Numbered from the stretch's first letter, positions 45,931-55,886 are shown. The stretch is 64,000 nt of DNA from Serratia grimesii NBRC 13537 (GCF_001590905.1 NZ_BCTT01000001.1:156314-220313); one strand, 5' to 3'. Translations and numbers: made by a program. Notes: a model not told the origin generated them from the letters alone.

Positions 45931-48900
45931 AGGACGCTTTAATCTCTCGGCGCTTGCCGTTCGCGAACGGGCTATTACGCTGTTCCTGATTCTTCTTATC
46001 GCAGTTGCCGGTATCCTTGCGTTCTTTGAACTGGGACGGGCAGAAGATCCTCCATTTACGGTTAAACAGATGACGGTTATCACCGCATGGCCGGGGGCGA
46101 CTGCACAGGAAATGCAGGATCAGGTCGCCGAACCGCTCGAAAAACGGATGCAGGAACTAAAATGGTATGACCGCACCGAGACTTATACACGCCCAGGGCT
46201 AGCTTTCACCCTAGTGTCACTGGCAGACAAAACACCGCCTTCCGAGGTGCAGGAAGTTTTCTATCAGGCACGCAAGAAGCTGGGTGATGAGACTAAAAAC
46301 TTACCCGCGGGCGTCATTGGGCCAATGGTCAATGACGAGTTCTCTGACGTGACCTTTGCGCTGTTTGCACTAAAAGCCAAGGGAGAACCGCAGCGTCTGT
46401 TGGTTCGCGATGCAGAATCTTTACGCCAACGTTTACTGCATGTACCCGGTGTTAAGAAGGTCAATATCATTGGGGAACAGGCCGAGCGTATCTTTATTTC
46501 ATTCTCCCACGATCGGCTCGCCACATTGGGGGTTACCCCTCAAGAGATTTTTTCTGCGCTAAACAGTCAAAATGCCTTAACGCCCTCGGGGTCGATTGAC
46601 ACCCACGGACCGCAGGTCTTCCTCCGCCTTGACGGTGCCTTCAACACCCTGGCCAAGATTCGCGCCACGCCCATTGTGGCGCAAGGACGAACTCTGAAGC
46701 TTTCGGACGTCGCGACAGTGGAGCGCGGCTATGAAGACCCGGCGACCTTTATTATTCGCAACAACGGCGAACAGGCTTTGCTGTTGGGTATTGTGATGCG
46801 TGAAGGGTGGAACGGACTGGATTTAGGGAAGGCGCTTGATGCTGAGACTTCCAAGATAAACGCGGATATGCCGCTGGGTATGACGTTCACTAAAGTGACC
46901 GATCAGTCAGTTAATATCCGTTCCGCCGTTAATGAGTTTATGGTGAAGTTCTTCGTTGCACTTCTGGTAGTGATGGTAGTTTGCTTCGTCAGTATGGGGT
47001 GGCGAGTGGGCGTTGTCGTCGCGGCTGCTGTCCCCTTGACGCTGGCAGTCGTGTTTGTCGTCATGGCAGCCACCGGCAAAAACTTTGATCGTATCACCTT
47101 GGGCTCGCTGATACTGGCGCTGGGATTGCTGGTTGACGACGCTATCATCGCCATTGAAATGATGGTGGTGAAGATGGAGGAAGGTTACGACCGTATCAAA
47201 GCCTCCGCCTATGCCTGGAGCCACACCGCCGCCCCTATGCTGGCGGGGACACTGGTGACAGCGATTGGATTTATGCCTAACGGTTTTGCGCAGTCAACGG
47301 CTGGTGAGTACACCAGTAATATGTTTTGGATTGTCGGTATCGCGCTGATCGCCTCTTGGGGGGTTGCGGTGTTCTTTACGCCGTATTTAGGGGTTAAGAT
47401 GTTGCCGGACATCAAGAAGGTTGAAGGCGGGCACGCGGCAATCTATAACACTCGCCACTATAATCGTTTCCGCCGCTTACTGACCCGTGTCATCACCCGT
47501 AAATGGTGGGTGGCCGGTGCGGTGATTGCCGCCTTTATCGTGGCCATCCTTGCTATGGGGCAGGTAAAAAAGCAGTTTTTCCCCACCTCCGACCGTCCTG
47601 AAGTGTTGATCGAGGTGCAAATGCCTTATGGTACCTCCATCGAGCAGACTCGTGTTGCCACCGAGAAAATTGAAACCTGGCTGAAAAAACAAGGTGAGGC
47701 CAAGATCGTTACGTCCTATATCGGTCAAGGCTCACCACGCTTTTATCTGGCGATGGCGCCAGAGCTGCCCGATCCATCGTTTGCAAAAATTGTGGTGCTC
47801 ACCGACACCCCGTCAGCCCGTGAGGCATTAAAATTCCGCCTGCGAGCGGCGGTGGCAGATGGACTGGCCGCAGAAGCGCGAGTGAGAGTCACCCAGTTGG
47901 TGTTTGGCCCGTATTCGCCATTCCCGGTTGCGTATCGTGTTATGGGACCGAACGCCGATAAACTGCGTGAGATTACAGGCCAGATCGAGGCCGTGTTGCA
48001 AGCCAGCCCGATGATGAGAACCGTCAATGCCGACTGGGGACCACGCGTGCCGACGCTGCATTTCTCTTTGGATCAAGACCGGTTGCAAGCCGTGGGGTTA
48101 ACGTCAAACAGCGTGGCGCAACAACTGCAATTTCTGCTCTCAGGTGTACCGATTACTACGGTGCGCGAAGACATTCGTGCCGTGCAGGTTGTAGGACGTG
48201 CGGCAGGGGACATTCGACGCGATCCCGCCAAGATTGAAGGCTTTACTCTGGTGGGGTCTGCCGGGCAGCGTATTCCGTTGTCGCAGGTGGGTGAAGTCGA
48301 TGTACGGATGGAGGATCCCATTTTGCGGCGACGCGACCGTACCCCAACGATGACTGTGCGAGGGGATATTGCAGAAGGGCTGCAACCACCAGATGTTTCC
48401 ACAGCGATACTAAAAGAACTCCAGCCGGTAATCGACCAACTGCCTGCCGGTTATCGCATCGAGCAAGCGGGGTCGATTGAAGAGTCAGCCAAAGCAACCA
48501 AAGCAATGTTGCCACTATTCCCAATCATGATTGCGCTGACGCTATTGGTCATCATTTTGCAGGTACGCTCTATGTCGGCAATGGTCATGGTGTTTCTCAC
48601 TGCGCCGTTGGGCCTGATTGGCGTCGTCCCCACATTACTGCTGTTCCAACAACCATTTGGCATCAACGCCTTGGTAGGTTTGATAGCACTGTCGGGTATT
48701 TTAATGCGAAATACCCTGATCCTGATTGGGCAAATTGCTCATAATCAAAAAGCAGGCATGGATCCGTTTAATGCCGTGGTGGAAGCCACAGTACAACGAG
48801 CTCGTCCAGTGTTGCTCACGGCGTTGGCAGCCATATTGGCGTTTATCCCACTGACCCATTCGGTATTCTGGGGCACACTGGCATACACGTTGATCGGCGG

Positions 48901-48985
48901 CACCTTCGGTGGAACTATCATGACTTTGGTATTCCTGCCCGCCATGTACGCTATCTGGTTTAAGATCCGTCCTGACAAGGCATAA
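45923..48985 (+). CDS. RND multidrug efflux permease
   Basis: 1020 residues with the RND pattern: one N-terminal helix, a large periplasmic loop, helices 2-6, a second loop and helices 8-12. The proton-relay acidic pair in helix 4 (LGLLVDDAIIAIEMM) is intact, and the final ALSGILMRNTLILI and TLVFLPAMYAIW segments are typical. It exports drugs or other hydrophobic compounds using the proton gradient with the adaptor upstream. Substrate not deducible. Confidence 0.93.
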   Translation: MSEGRFNLSALAVRERAITLFLILLIAVAGILAFFELGRAEDPPFTVKQMTVITAWPGATAQEMQDQVAEPLEKRMQELKWYDRTETYTRPGLAFTLVSLADKTPPSEVQEVFYQARKKLGDETKNLPAGVIGPMVNDEFSDVTFALFALKAKGEPQRLLVRDAESLRQRLLHVPGVKKVNIIGEQAERIFISFSHDRLATLGVTPQEIFSALNSQNALTPSGSIDTHGPQVFLRLDGAFNTLAKIRATPIVAQGRTLKLSDVATVERGYEDPATFIIRNNGEQALLLGIVMREGWNGLDLGKALDAETSKINADMPLGMTFTKVTDQSVNIRSAVNEFMVKFFVALLVVMVVCFVSMGWRVGVVVAAAVPLTLAVVFVVMAATGKNFDRITLGSLILALGLLVDDAIIAIEMMVVKMEEGYDRIKASAYAWSHTAAPMLAGTLVTAIGFMPNGFAQSTAGEYTSNMFWIVGIALIASWGVAVFFTPYLGVKMLPDIKKVEGGHAAIYNTRHYNRFRRLLTRVITRKWWVAGAVIAAFIVAILAMGQVKKQFFPTSDRPEVLIEVQMPYGTSIEQTRVATEKIETWLKKQGEAKIVTSYIGQGSPRFYLAMAPELPDPSFAKIVVLTDTPSAREALKFRLRAAVADGLAAEARVRVTQLVFGPYSPFPVAYRVMGPNADKLREITGQIEAVLQASPMMRTVNADWGPRVPTLHFSLDQDRLQAVGLTSNSVAQQLQFLLSGVPITTVREDIRAVQVVGRAAGDIRRDPAKIEGFTLVGSAGQRIPLSQVGEVDVRMEDPILRRRDRTPTMTVRGDIAEGLQPPDVSTAILKELQPVIDQLPAGYRIEQAGSIEESAKATKAMLPLFPIMIALTLLVIILQVRSMSAMVMVFLTAPLGLIGVVPTLLLFQQPFGINALVGLIALSGILMRNTLILIGQIAHNQKAGMDPFNAVVEATVQRARPVLLTALAAILAFIPLTHSVFWGTLAYTLIGGTFGGTIMTLVFLPAMYAIWFKIRPDKA

Positions 48986-49057
48986 CGTGATGATATTGTC
49001 ACTTGTTTGCACGATAAAAGACTTCACTGGGCGAAGCCAACAATGGAGAAGGTCAAG

Positions 49058-49387
49058 ATGTTGAAGAATATGTTCACACATTTTCCTGACGCCGCACTTA
49101 AGGCCGAAGCTGAAATCTTCGAGACAGTGTTATCGCAACCGAATGTGCATATTGAACGCATCATCTCTACCGGGCAATCAAGCCCGCCGGACTTCTGGTA
49201 TTGCCAGCCGCAAAGTGAGTGGGTCATCGTATTACAGGGTTCTGCCGGCTTGCGGTTCGAGCATGAATCGGAGATACGGGTAATGAACGTCGGCGACTTT
49301 GTGAATATTCCGGCACAAAGCCGCCATCGCGTTGAATGGACAGATTTAAGCGGGCCGACGATTTGGTTAGCGGTTCATTACGGGTGA
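49058..49387 (+). CDS. Cupin-domain protein
   Basis: 109 residues from the ATG at 49058, which has GAGAAGG 5-6 nt upstream (the frame extends to a TTG at 49007). One cupin barrel: SPPDFWYCQPQSEWVIVLQGSAGLRFEHESEIRVMNVGDFVNIPAQSRHRVEW, with a possible metal-binding set of Glu and His residues. It follows the RND pair by 72 bp and might be read through from it. Function unknown. Confidence 0.75.
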   Translation: MLKNMFTHFPDAALKAEAEIFETVLSQPNVHIERIISTGQSSPPDFWYCQPQSEWVIVLQGSAGLRFEHESEIRVMNVGDFVNIPAQSRHRVEWTDLSGPTIWLAVHYG

Positions 49388-49409
49388 AAAAATCCCATGA
49401 AAGTAACCC

Positions 49410-50450
49410 TTAAATTTTAAATCGCGTCGGTCGATAAATTTCAGGAATGGCCAGGTTCTTGCCGGAAATCAGTTCTTCACTGACCATTCGCCCTACAGTG
49501 GCTGCACAGGTCACGGCAGGGTGCATAACAGCAACATAAACGCCTGTGACGCCACCCACGAACCCCATGACGGGATAACCGTCATGCAGCATCGGACGTT
49601 GACCCACAGATTGTCGGAGTAAATGGACTGATTCCGTCCCTTTCAGACTCTGTTTAATTGCTGCTAATGTTTCCAAAGCCACGTCTTCTGTGCTGCCCGT
49701 TGCTGGATAATCCTCTGCCGCCAGAATATCGCCATTCCGGGCATGACGAACCTCAATATCATTCCCCGAAATCAGAGTATTAACAACACGTTCACTGATA
49801 CCGTATCGTAGCAAAATGGCTGGCGAAGCCATGACCGGGAGCGAGATCCCAATGGTTGTTAGCAGGGGAGAAATGCCTGTTCCGCAAGCCAGAATGACAC
49901 TATCTGCGTTTACTACTTCGCGTGGTGTTTGAATGCCAGTGATTTGGCTTCCCGTTTTGATAAACCCGGTTACAGGGGTTTGAGTTTTCACTGTTGCACC
50001 AAGACTCCGGGCTTTATTCAATAGCACACGGGTAGCGTCTTCCGGATCAACAGCGCCATCTTGTTTCGCATAATATGCCCATAGCGGGGGAGCATTCATC
50101 GCGGGTTCAAGTTGGGAAATGTCAGACTGTTTAAGTATTTTTTCTTTATCTTGTTGGCCTGATAAAGCATCACCGTAACTCAGTGCGCCACCCCAGTGAA
50201 CCGAGAGTTCCGGCACTTCTTGCTCAAGCCGATGCCAGTCTTCCACCGAAGCGCGACGAAGAAGTATATCTGGTGCATCATCGCTCACGGTTGTGTGGAT
50301 CCAACCAAAAGAGCTGCCCGTTGCGCCTGATGCAGGTTCACTTTGATCAATGACAGTCACTTTGACACCGCGAGTGGCCAAGTGGAAAGCAATGGAGGCG
50401 CCCACAATCCCTGCACCCACAATAATCATATGTTTTTCAGCGCTGTACAT
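49410..50450 (-). CDS. FAD-dependent oxidoreductase (DAO/glycine oxidase-like)
   Basis: 346 residues. N-terminal dinucleotide motif GAGIVGASIAFHLATRGVKVTVID, then the DAO-family GATGSSFGWIHTT segment, a substrate domain, and the second FAD segment near GQRPMLHDGYPVMGFV and VYVAVMHPAVTCAATVGRMV. Such enzymes oxidise amines or amino acids with O2 or a quinone as acceptor; the substrate is not clear. AGGAAG precedes the ATG. Single gene. Confidence 0.85.
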   Translation of the reverse strand: MYSAEKHMIIVGAGIVGASIAFHLATRGVKVTVIDQSEPASGATGSSFGWIHTTVSDDAPDILLRRASVEDWHRLEQEVPELSVHWGGALSYGDALSGQQDKEKILKQSDISQLEPAMNAPPLWAYYAKQDGAVDPEDATRVLLNKARSLGATVKTQTPVTGFIKTGSQITGIQTPREVVNADSVILACGTGISPLLTTIGISLPVMASPAILLRYGISERVVNTLISGNDIEVRHARNGDILAAEDYPATGSTEDVALETLAAIKQSLKGTESVHLLRQSVGQRPMLHDGYPVMGFVGGVTGVYVAVMHPAVTCAATVGRMVSEELISGKNLAIPEIYRPTRFKI

Positions 50451-50697
50451 ACTGGCTTCCTGGCGTAAAAAGGGGGCCTGACTATCTCATAAAATAGCCA
50501 TTTCGTGGATAGAAATACAGGAATCGTTTTTTGATTTATGCGTATGTAAGGCATTCACTTAAAAAGGTGAGTAGCGTTCCATTTTAGTGACAGCGTCACG
50601 TTATTAAGTTAAATACACACGCATTCAAGTGAGTAAAAGGCTGGCATGTTGACCGATTCAGCGGAATGTATGAGACCCGCCATCAACAACGCATGTT

Positions 50698-51588
50698 CTA
50701 CGACGTCTGTCTGAGCGCCTGGAGGATAACGTTGAATGCTGCTGAGGATTGTAAACGGCTGGTGTAGTACAAGTAGTACTCAGGATAGGTGATACAAAAT
50801 TCGTCCAATACTGTGACAAGTTTGCCTGCATCGATGTGATTTTGTGCTAACACCTTGGGAACAAAAGCAAAACCATAACCATCAACAGAAGCCTGAAGCG
50901 CCTGGTTGATACCGTTGACGACGATTTGCCCGTTTACCCGCAGTTTGTGCTCCTGCCCGTCAATGGCAAAAATCCAGGCTAAAGGTTCATGCGTGGGCAA
51001 CAGCAAATTGATGCAGGAAAATGTCAGTAATTCACTTGGGACCGCGGGAGAATTGTGTGTTGCAAGGTACTGCGGGGAGGCGATCACCACCATCTGATGT
51101 TTGTTGCTGATGGGTATGGCGATCATATCTTTGGCGATCAAACCACCACGCCTTACGCCCGCATCAAAACGTTCTTTGGCGATATCAACCAAACCATAAT
51201 CCGTGATGAGTTCCAATTTGACGTCGGGGTAATTTTTAAGGACCGGGGATAATTTAGGCCATAGGATTTGTTGAATAGCGTACTCATCGGCCGAAATACG
51301 CACCGTACCAGTAGGTTTTTCTCGCAGATCAGCTAATTGTTCAAGCCCTAATGAGATCTCTTCGATAGCCGGACCAATAAGGCTGAGCAGTCGCTCTCCG
51401 GCATCAGTCAGCGTAAGACTTCGGGTGGTTCTGTTCAAAAGTTTAAGCTGTAGCCTACGTTCCAGACTGCTGATCGTTTGGCTGACGGCAGATTGCGACG
51501 TACCCGCTTTTGCTGCTGCGCGAGTAAAGCTCCCTTCCTGAGCGACCGCCATAAAGGTGACCAGATCATTGAGGTTCTCTTTTATCAT
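50698..51588 (-). CDS. LysR-family transcriptional regulator
   Basis: 296 residues from the ATG at 51588 (MIKENLNDLVTFMAVAQEGSFTRAAAKAGTSQSAVSQTISSLE); the longer frame to 51636 lacks support. Effector domain from about residue 90. It is divergent from two tandem alpha/beta hydrolase genes 140 bp away and most likely controls them. Confidence 0.9.
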   Translation of the reverse strand: MIKENLNDLVTFMAVAQEGSFTRAAAKAGTSQSAVSQTISSLERRLQLKLLNRTTRSLTLTDAGERLLSLIGPAIEEISLGLEQLADLREKPTGTVRISADEYAIQQILWPKLSPVLKNYPDVKLELITDYGLVDIAKERFDAGVRRGGLIAKDMIAIPISNKHQMVVIASPQYLATHNSPAVPSELLTFSCINLLLPTHEPLAWIFAIDGQEHKLRVNGQIVVNGINQALQASVDGYGFAFVPKVLAQNHIDAGKLVTVLDEFCITYPEYYLYYTSRLQSSAAFNVILQALRQTS

Positions 51589-51727
51589 TTTATAAGCCCA
51601 ACTTATAACTGAAATCTGATTATCCCCGCTAATCAAAATGAATGTCCAGTCTTAAGATGACTCATGCCATCAGTCAGTAGAAAACAAAAGTCTTACTGAC
51701 CGCCGAATACTTATGAGGAGCGTGATG

Positions 51728-52645
51728 ATGAACCAGAAGATAAGCTTCATTAATACCAACAACCCGATGATCTCTTTATCCGCTGTTATCTATTTCCCAC
51801 CAGAGTTTAATGAAAACCGTCAATATCCAGCGATTGTCGTTTCACATCCTGGTGGTGGTGTTAAAGAGCAAACCGCTGGCACTTACGCCAAAAAATTGGC
51901 AGAGCAGGGTTTTGTCACCATAGCCTATGATGCCTCTTATCAGGGCGAAAGCGGCGGTGAGCCACGCCAGTTGGAAAACCCTTACATTCGTACCGAAGAC
52001 GTCAGCGCGGTGATTGATTATCTGACTACGCTACCTTACATCGACAACGCACGCATCGGTGCCATGGGGATCTGTGCTGGGGCTGGTTATACCGTTAATG
52101 CCGCCATTCAGGATCGCCGCATCAAGGCTATCGGTACCGTCAGCGCAGTCAATATCGGTTCTATGTTCCGTAACGGTTGGGAAAATAATGTGAGCTCCAT
52201 TGATGCATTGCCATTAGTGGAGGTGGGTTCCAATGCACGTACACAAGATGCCAACAGTACCGATATCGGCACCATGCCGCTGGCACCGATGAAGGAAGCT
52301 GATGCACCAAATGAGGAGTTGCGCCAGGCCTGGGAGTATTACCACACGCCGCGAGCGCAATGTCCGACTGCACCTGGATTCGCCACACTCCGCAGTCTGA
52401 ACCAAATTATCACGTATGACGCTTACCACATGGCAGAAGTCTACCTGACGCAGCCGCTACAGATTGTGGCCGGTAGCGTGGCTGGCAGTAAATGGATGAG
52501 TGACGATATCTACGACCGCGCAGCCAGCGATGATAAGCGTTACCACATTGTCGAAGGTGCTAACCATATGGATATGTACGATGGAGAAGGCTATGTCACA
52601 GAGGCCGTTTCTGTCCTGGCTCCGTTCTTTGAGGAGACACTGTAA
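51728..52645 (+). CDS. Alpha/beta hydrolase with Cys nucleophile elbow (dienelactone hydrolase/YcjY-like), copy 1
   Basis: 305 residues from the ATG at 51728, with GAGGAG 7 nt upstream; ATGs at 51713 and 51725 are less likely. Alpha/beta hydrolase fold: VSHPGGGVKEQTAG oxyanion region, YDASYQGESGG, the nucleophile elbow G-I-C-A-G (GAMGICAGAGY) with Cys in place of Ser, as in dienelactone hydrolases, and a C-terminal His in EGANHMDMY. The following gene is a paralogue. Substrate unknown. A decayed duplicate of its 5' end lies at 58691-58762. Confidence 0.82.
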   Translation: MNQKISFINTNNPMISLSAVIYFPPEFNENRQYPAIVVSHPGGGVKEQTAGTYAKKLAEQGFVTIAYDASYQGESGGEPRQLENPYIRTEDVSAVIDYLTTLPYIDNARIGAMGICAGAGYTVNAAIQDRRIKAIGTVSAVNIGSMFRNGWENNVSSIDALPLVEVGSNARTQDANSTDIGTMPLAPMKEADAPNEELRQAWEYYHTPRAQCPTAPGFATLRSLNQIITYDAYHMAEVYLTQPLQIVAGSVAGSKWMSDDIYDRAASDDKRYHIVEGANHMDMYDGEGYVTEAVSVLAPFFEETL

Positions 52646-53577
52646 TGAAAAATGTTCAAATCCAAAACGCAGATATGGCTTGGCACATTGCAGCCAACAT
52701 TCATTTACCGGCGGGCTTTGATGAGTCGAAGAAGTACCCGACGATCGTTAGTGTACATCCGTTCGGAAGCTGCAAAGAACAGACTTCGGGTAATGTTTAT
52801 GGCAAAGCGTTAGCCGAAGCCGGCTACGTGGTAATTGCCTACGACGCCAGCTTCCAGGGGGAGTCCGGTGGATTTCCTCGCTGGATTGAAGATCCCACTC
52901 AGCGTGTAGAAGATATCAGCCGGGTTATCGATTATGCCGTGACTTTACCGTATGTTGATGCTGAACGTATCGGCGTGCTGGGGATTTGTGGCGGAGGCGG
53001 TTATGCCATCAATGCCACCTTGACGGAGAAACGCATCAAGGCGGTAGTGAGCATCACAGGTGTTAACGTAGGCAGACTCTTCCGCGAAGGCTTCAGCAAT
53101 TACGATCCACTCGGTGCGTTACAGGCCATGGCAACACAGCGCACGGTGGAAGCACGTGGTGGAGAGCTCCAGATCAATGAATTACTTCCCGCCAATCCAG
53201 AAGTGGCCAAAACGCATGGTCTGACAGAGCGTGATGTTTTTGAAGCCACGGATTATTACAAAACGCCACGCGGGCAACAGCCAGGAGGAACCACGCGCAT
53301 GCTGTTTTCTCACGCACAGAAAACGTTAGCCTGGGACGCATTTGCTTTTGCAGAAACGCTGCTCAATCAGCCAATGATGGTTGTCGTTGGTGAGAAAGTC
53401 GGTGCCTTTGGTGCATTCCGTGATGGCATGGAGGTGTATGGCAGGGCGACAGTATCGAAACACCGCGAGCTGGTTTCACTGCCTGACTTTTCCCATTACG
53501 AACTGTACGACAAACCCGAAGCGGTTCGTGCAGCATTGGACAAGGTGATACCGTTCCTGGACACGCATTTGACCTAA
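52645..53577 (+). CDS. Alpha/beta hydrolase with Cys nucleophile elbow, copy 2
   Basis: 310 residues, clearly paralogous to the preceding gene over its whole length (SVHPFGSCKEQTSG, YDASFQGESGG, GVLGICGGGGY, the KTPRGQQP segment, and DFSHYELYD). The elbow is G-I-C-G-G. Its ATG overlaps the previous stop (TAATG) and GAGGAG lies inside the first gene, so the two are translationally coupled. They may form a heteromer or act on related substrates; substrate unknown. Confidence 0.82.
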   Translation: MKNVQIQNADMAWHIAANIHLPAGFDESKKYPTIVSVHPFGSCKEQTSGNVYGKALAEAGYVVIAYDASFQGESGGFPRWIEDPTQRVEDISRVIDYAVTLPYVDAERIGVLGICGGGGYAINATLTEKRIKAVVSITGVNVGRLFREGFSNYDPLGALQAMATQRTVEARGGELQINELLPANPEVAKTHGLTERDVFEATDYYKTPRGQQPGGTTRMLFSHAQKTLAWDAFAFAETLLNQPMMVVVGEKVGAFGAFRDGMEVYGRATVSKHRELVSLPDFSHYELYDKPEAVRAALDKVIPFLDTHLT

Positions 53578-53596
53578 CCATTTACAACCGCGAACA

Positions 53597-53614
53597 GGCG
53601 GGCATTTGCCCGCC
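53597..53614. terminator. Bidirectional terminator-like hairpin
   Basis: Perfect 8-bp stem GGCGGGCA/TGCCCGCC with a 2-nt centre between the convergent hydrolase and B3/4 genes. Confidence 0.65.
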
Positions 53615-53639
53615 AAACTACCAAGATTGCTTATTTGTG

Positions 53640-54332
53640 CTAGGCTCCCGGCCCAATAAGTTGCCGTTGGATTTCCGCCCCAGGCATCATCGCCAACAGT
53701 CCCTCAATCAACATATCACCGGCGTCATGCAATGCTGATAAGGGCATTTCTGGCAGGCTTTCCAGGATAAACCACATCTGCTGACTTTCTACACTGAGGC
53801 GCGTTCTTACACCTTGGCGCCAGTTCCATCGCCGGCAGGTCACGCCCACATCATCACGCCATATCACTTCGCCAGATTCTGGTGACTCATAAGCAGGCAA
53901 ACCTTCCTTCATGGTATCGAACTGTTCGCTTGCGTCTGCCAGGGTCAACCGCGGTGTGCCAACATAGGCTGCCAGATTTTCTCCACCCACCGGGATGGCA
54001 TAACGCAGACTGACTGCATTATAAAGATCAACGATAGGATCGAGCCCCGTCAGTTCACCATCACGGAGCACTCTTTTACGCAGTGCTTCGGCAGAACAGG
54101 GGGTGCGCTTAGGTTTAGCACCAAAGCGTTTGAATACTTCGGCCCATGCTGCCAAGTGTGCTTCTGCCCATTCAGGTTCACCAACGGAAACCGCTTGGCA
54201 GGCCTGTTTTAGCGCAAGCTCACCCATCTCAGGATGGGTTACTGCCGCGGCTTTAACCAGGATGCTGAGCGCCCGAAAACCCGGAGCCATATTGGCAATA
54301 TCGGTATCAATTGACGGAATAACAGAAAACAT
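53640..54332 (-). CDS. B3/4 (tRNA synthetase beta-like) domain protein
   Basis: 230 residues. Features of the B3/4 domain family, related to the editing region of phenylalanyl-tRNA synthetase beta: PIVDLYNAVSLRYAIPVGGENLA, EVIWRDDVGVTCRRWNWRQGVRT and ILESLPEMPLSALHDAGDML. Stand-alone members might edit or bind mischarged tRNA, but this is unproven. AGGA lies about 7 nt before the ATG. Divergent from an XRE-cupin regulator with only 43 bp between starts, a pairing that suggests mutual regulation. Confidence 0.8.
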   Translation of the reverse strand: MFSVIPSIDTDIANMAPGFRALSILVKAAAVTHPEMGELALKQACQAVSVGEPEWAEAHLAAWAEVFKRFGAKPKRTPCSAEALRKRVLRDGELTGLDPIVDLYNAVSLRYAIPVGGENLAAYVGTPRLTLADASEQFDTMKEGLPAYESPESGEVIWRDDVGVTCRRWNWRQGVRTRLSVESQQMWFILESLPEMPLSALHDAGDMLIEGLLAMMPGAEIQRQLIGPGA

Positions 54333-54375
54333 CGGATAATCCTATAATGACTAATTTATTTCATGATATCGACCA

Positions 54376-54978
54376 ATGACCAATAAAGTCAATAAATCGA
54401 CCGACTCTGGTGCGGACATTCATTTAGTCAGCGAAGCCGTCGCTGAGCGGATTAAAGCCTTTCGTAAACAAAAAAAACTTTCACTCGATGAGCTTTCACG
54501 ACGTGCCGGTGTCAGTAAGGGCATGCTGGTAGAAATCGAAAAGTGCCAGGCCAACCCCAGCATTGCCATGCTGTGTAAGATCGCGGCGGCTATGGGGTTG
54601 TCGGTGGCAGATATTGTCGATGTGGCCAGCAAGCCGCCGGTGCATCTGATCCAGAAAGAGGAGATCCCAATTTTATGGACAGGCGAAAAGGGGGGAAGTG
54701 CCCGATTGCTGGCTGGCACCAGTGGTCCGGATATGGTTGAACTCTGGCGTTGGCACATGCATCCTGGTGAACAGTTTTCTTCTCCTGGGCATCCTGTCGG
54801 CACCTGTGAGCTGTTGCATGTGGAAAAAGGGACACTCCAACTTTCTGTCGGCGATACAACGTTGATCGTTCCAGCCAGTTGTTCAGCCGTAGCCAAAACG
54901 GATTTTCCACACCAATATGCCAACAACAGCCATGAAGAGCTTGTCTTTACTATGACAGTTGCAGAATTGCACGCTTAA
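54376..54978 (+). CDS. XRE-family regulator with C-terminal cupin domain
   Basis: 200 residues. HTH_3 domain at about 20-80 (RIKAFRKQKKLSLDELSRRAGVSKGMLVEIEKCQANPSIAMLCKIAAAMGLSV) and a cupin sensor domain at about 110-195 (HMHPGEQFSSPGHPVGTCELLHVEKGTLQL). Regulators of this architecture sense small metabolites and often repress the adjacent operon. Divergent from the B3/4 gene, its probable target. Confidence 0.88.
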   Translation: MTNKVNKSTDSGADIHLVSEAVAERIKAFRKQKKLSLDELSRRAGVSKGMLVEIEKCQANPSIAMLCKIAAAMGLSVADIVDVASKPPVHLIQKEEIPILWTGEKGGSARLLAGTSGPDMVELWRWHMHPGEQFSSPGHPVGTCELLHVEKGTLQLSVGDTTLIVPASCSAVAKTDFPHQYANNSHEELVFTMTVAELHA

Positions 54979-54997
54979 AACTGCACTGTAAGCTCGT

Positions 54998-55879
54998 CTA
55001 CTGTGGGGGCATTTCACTTAGGCTGACCGTTGCCGTACGCCCGGCGATCAAGGTTATGCCGCTGGGCACTTCATCAATGGCAACACGCACCGGAATACGC
55101 TGAGCCAAACGGATCCAGCTGAAGGTTGGATTGACGTTAGCGAGCAGATTGCCAGTGGCAGTGGTGCGTTCACTGTCATTGATGCCAGCGGAAAGTCCAT
55201 CGACATGGCCATACAGTGGCCGTTGTTCACCCATGATGCGAATAATGACCTTATCACCGTTTTGAATTTGCCCCAGTTTGGTTTCCTCGAAATATCCGGC
55301 AATGTAGAAGCTGTTGGAATCTACCAATGCCATGATCGGCTGGCCTGCGGTCGCGTAGGCACCAGGCCGTAAAGAGAAGTTGGTGATGACACCATCTACC
55401 GGCGCATAGAGATCGGCACGCTGCAGGTTGATACGTGCTAACGCCTGATCGGCCAGGGCTTGGTCCAGATTGGCCTTGGCCAGCGACTGTGCATCACGGT
55501 GGTTGTCGCGCTCCTGCTGCGAAATCGCCGATTGCAATGCCTGATAACGCTGGTTCTCACGTCGTGAGGAAGCCAATTGTACGCTGGCGCGTTCCACGGC
55601 GGCGTCTGCCTGTTCCAGCGCGTTACGTAGACGCACTTTATCCAAAGTGAGTAGAAGCTGCCCTTTGTGCACCACCTGGTTATCGTGGATATGTACAGTG
55701 TCCACTTTACCGGAGACATCCGTAGCCAATGGCACCACGTCGGCGCGGATCTTGCCGTCACGGGTTTGCGGCGCATAGGTGTAATAGAGGTAAAGCTGCC
55801 ACAACACCCATAACGCGGCCAACACGGCAATAAGGGTCAGCGCGGGGCGCAGAAGGACGACGGTACGTTCACGAAACAT
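54998..55879 (-). CDS. HlyD-family periplasmic adaptor (AaeA/EmrA-like)
   Basis: 293 residues with one N-terminal membrane helix (about 10-30), barrel-sandwich halves (TDVSGKVDTVHIHDNQVVHKGQLLLTLD and DLYAPVDGVITNFSLRPGAYATAGQPIMALVD) around a helical hairpin and a beta-barrel. GAGGATTCC precedes the ATG. Last gene of a MarR-FUSC-DUF1656-HlyD operon; together with the FUSC pump it should export aromatic acids or similar compounds, as AaeAB does in E. coli. Confidence 0.9.
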   Translation of the reverse strand: MFRERTVVLLRPALTLIAVLAALWVLWQLYLYYTYAPQTRDGKIRADVVPLATDVSGKVDTVHIHDNQVVHKGQLLLTLDKVRLRNALEQADAAVERASVQLASSRRENQRYQALQSAISQQERDNHRDAQSLAKANLDQALADQALARINLQRADLYAPVDGVITNFSLRPGAYATAGQPIMALVDSNSFYIAGYFEETKLGQIQNGDKVIIRIMGEQRPLYGHVDGLSAGINDSERTTATGNLLANVNPTFSWIRLAQRIPVRVAIDEVPSGITLIAGRTATVSLSEMPPQ

Positions 55880-55886
55880 GGAATCC

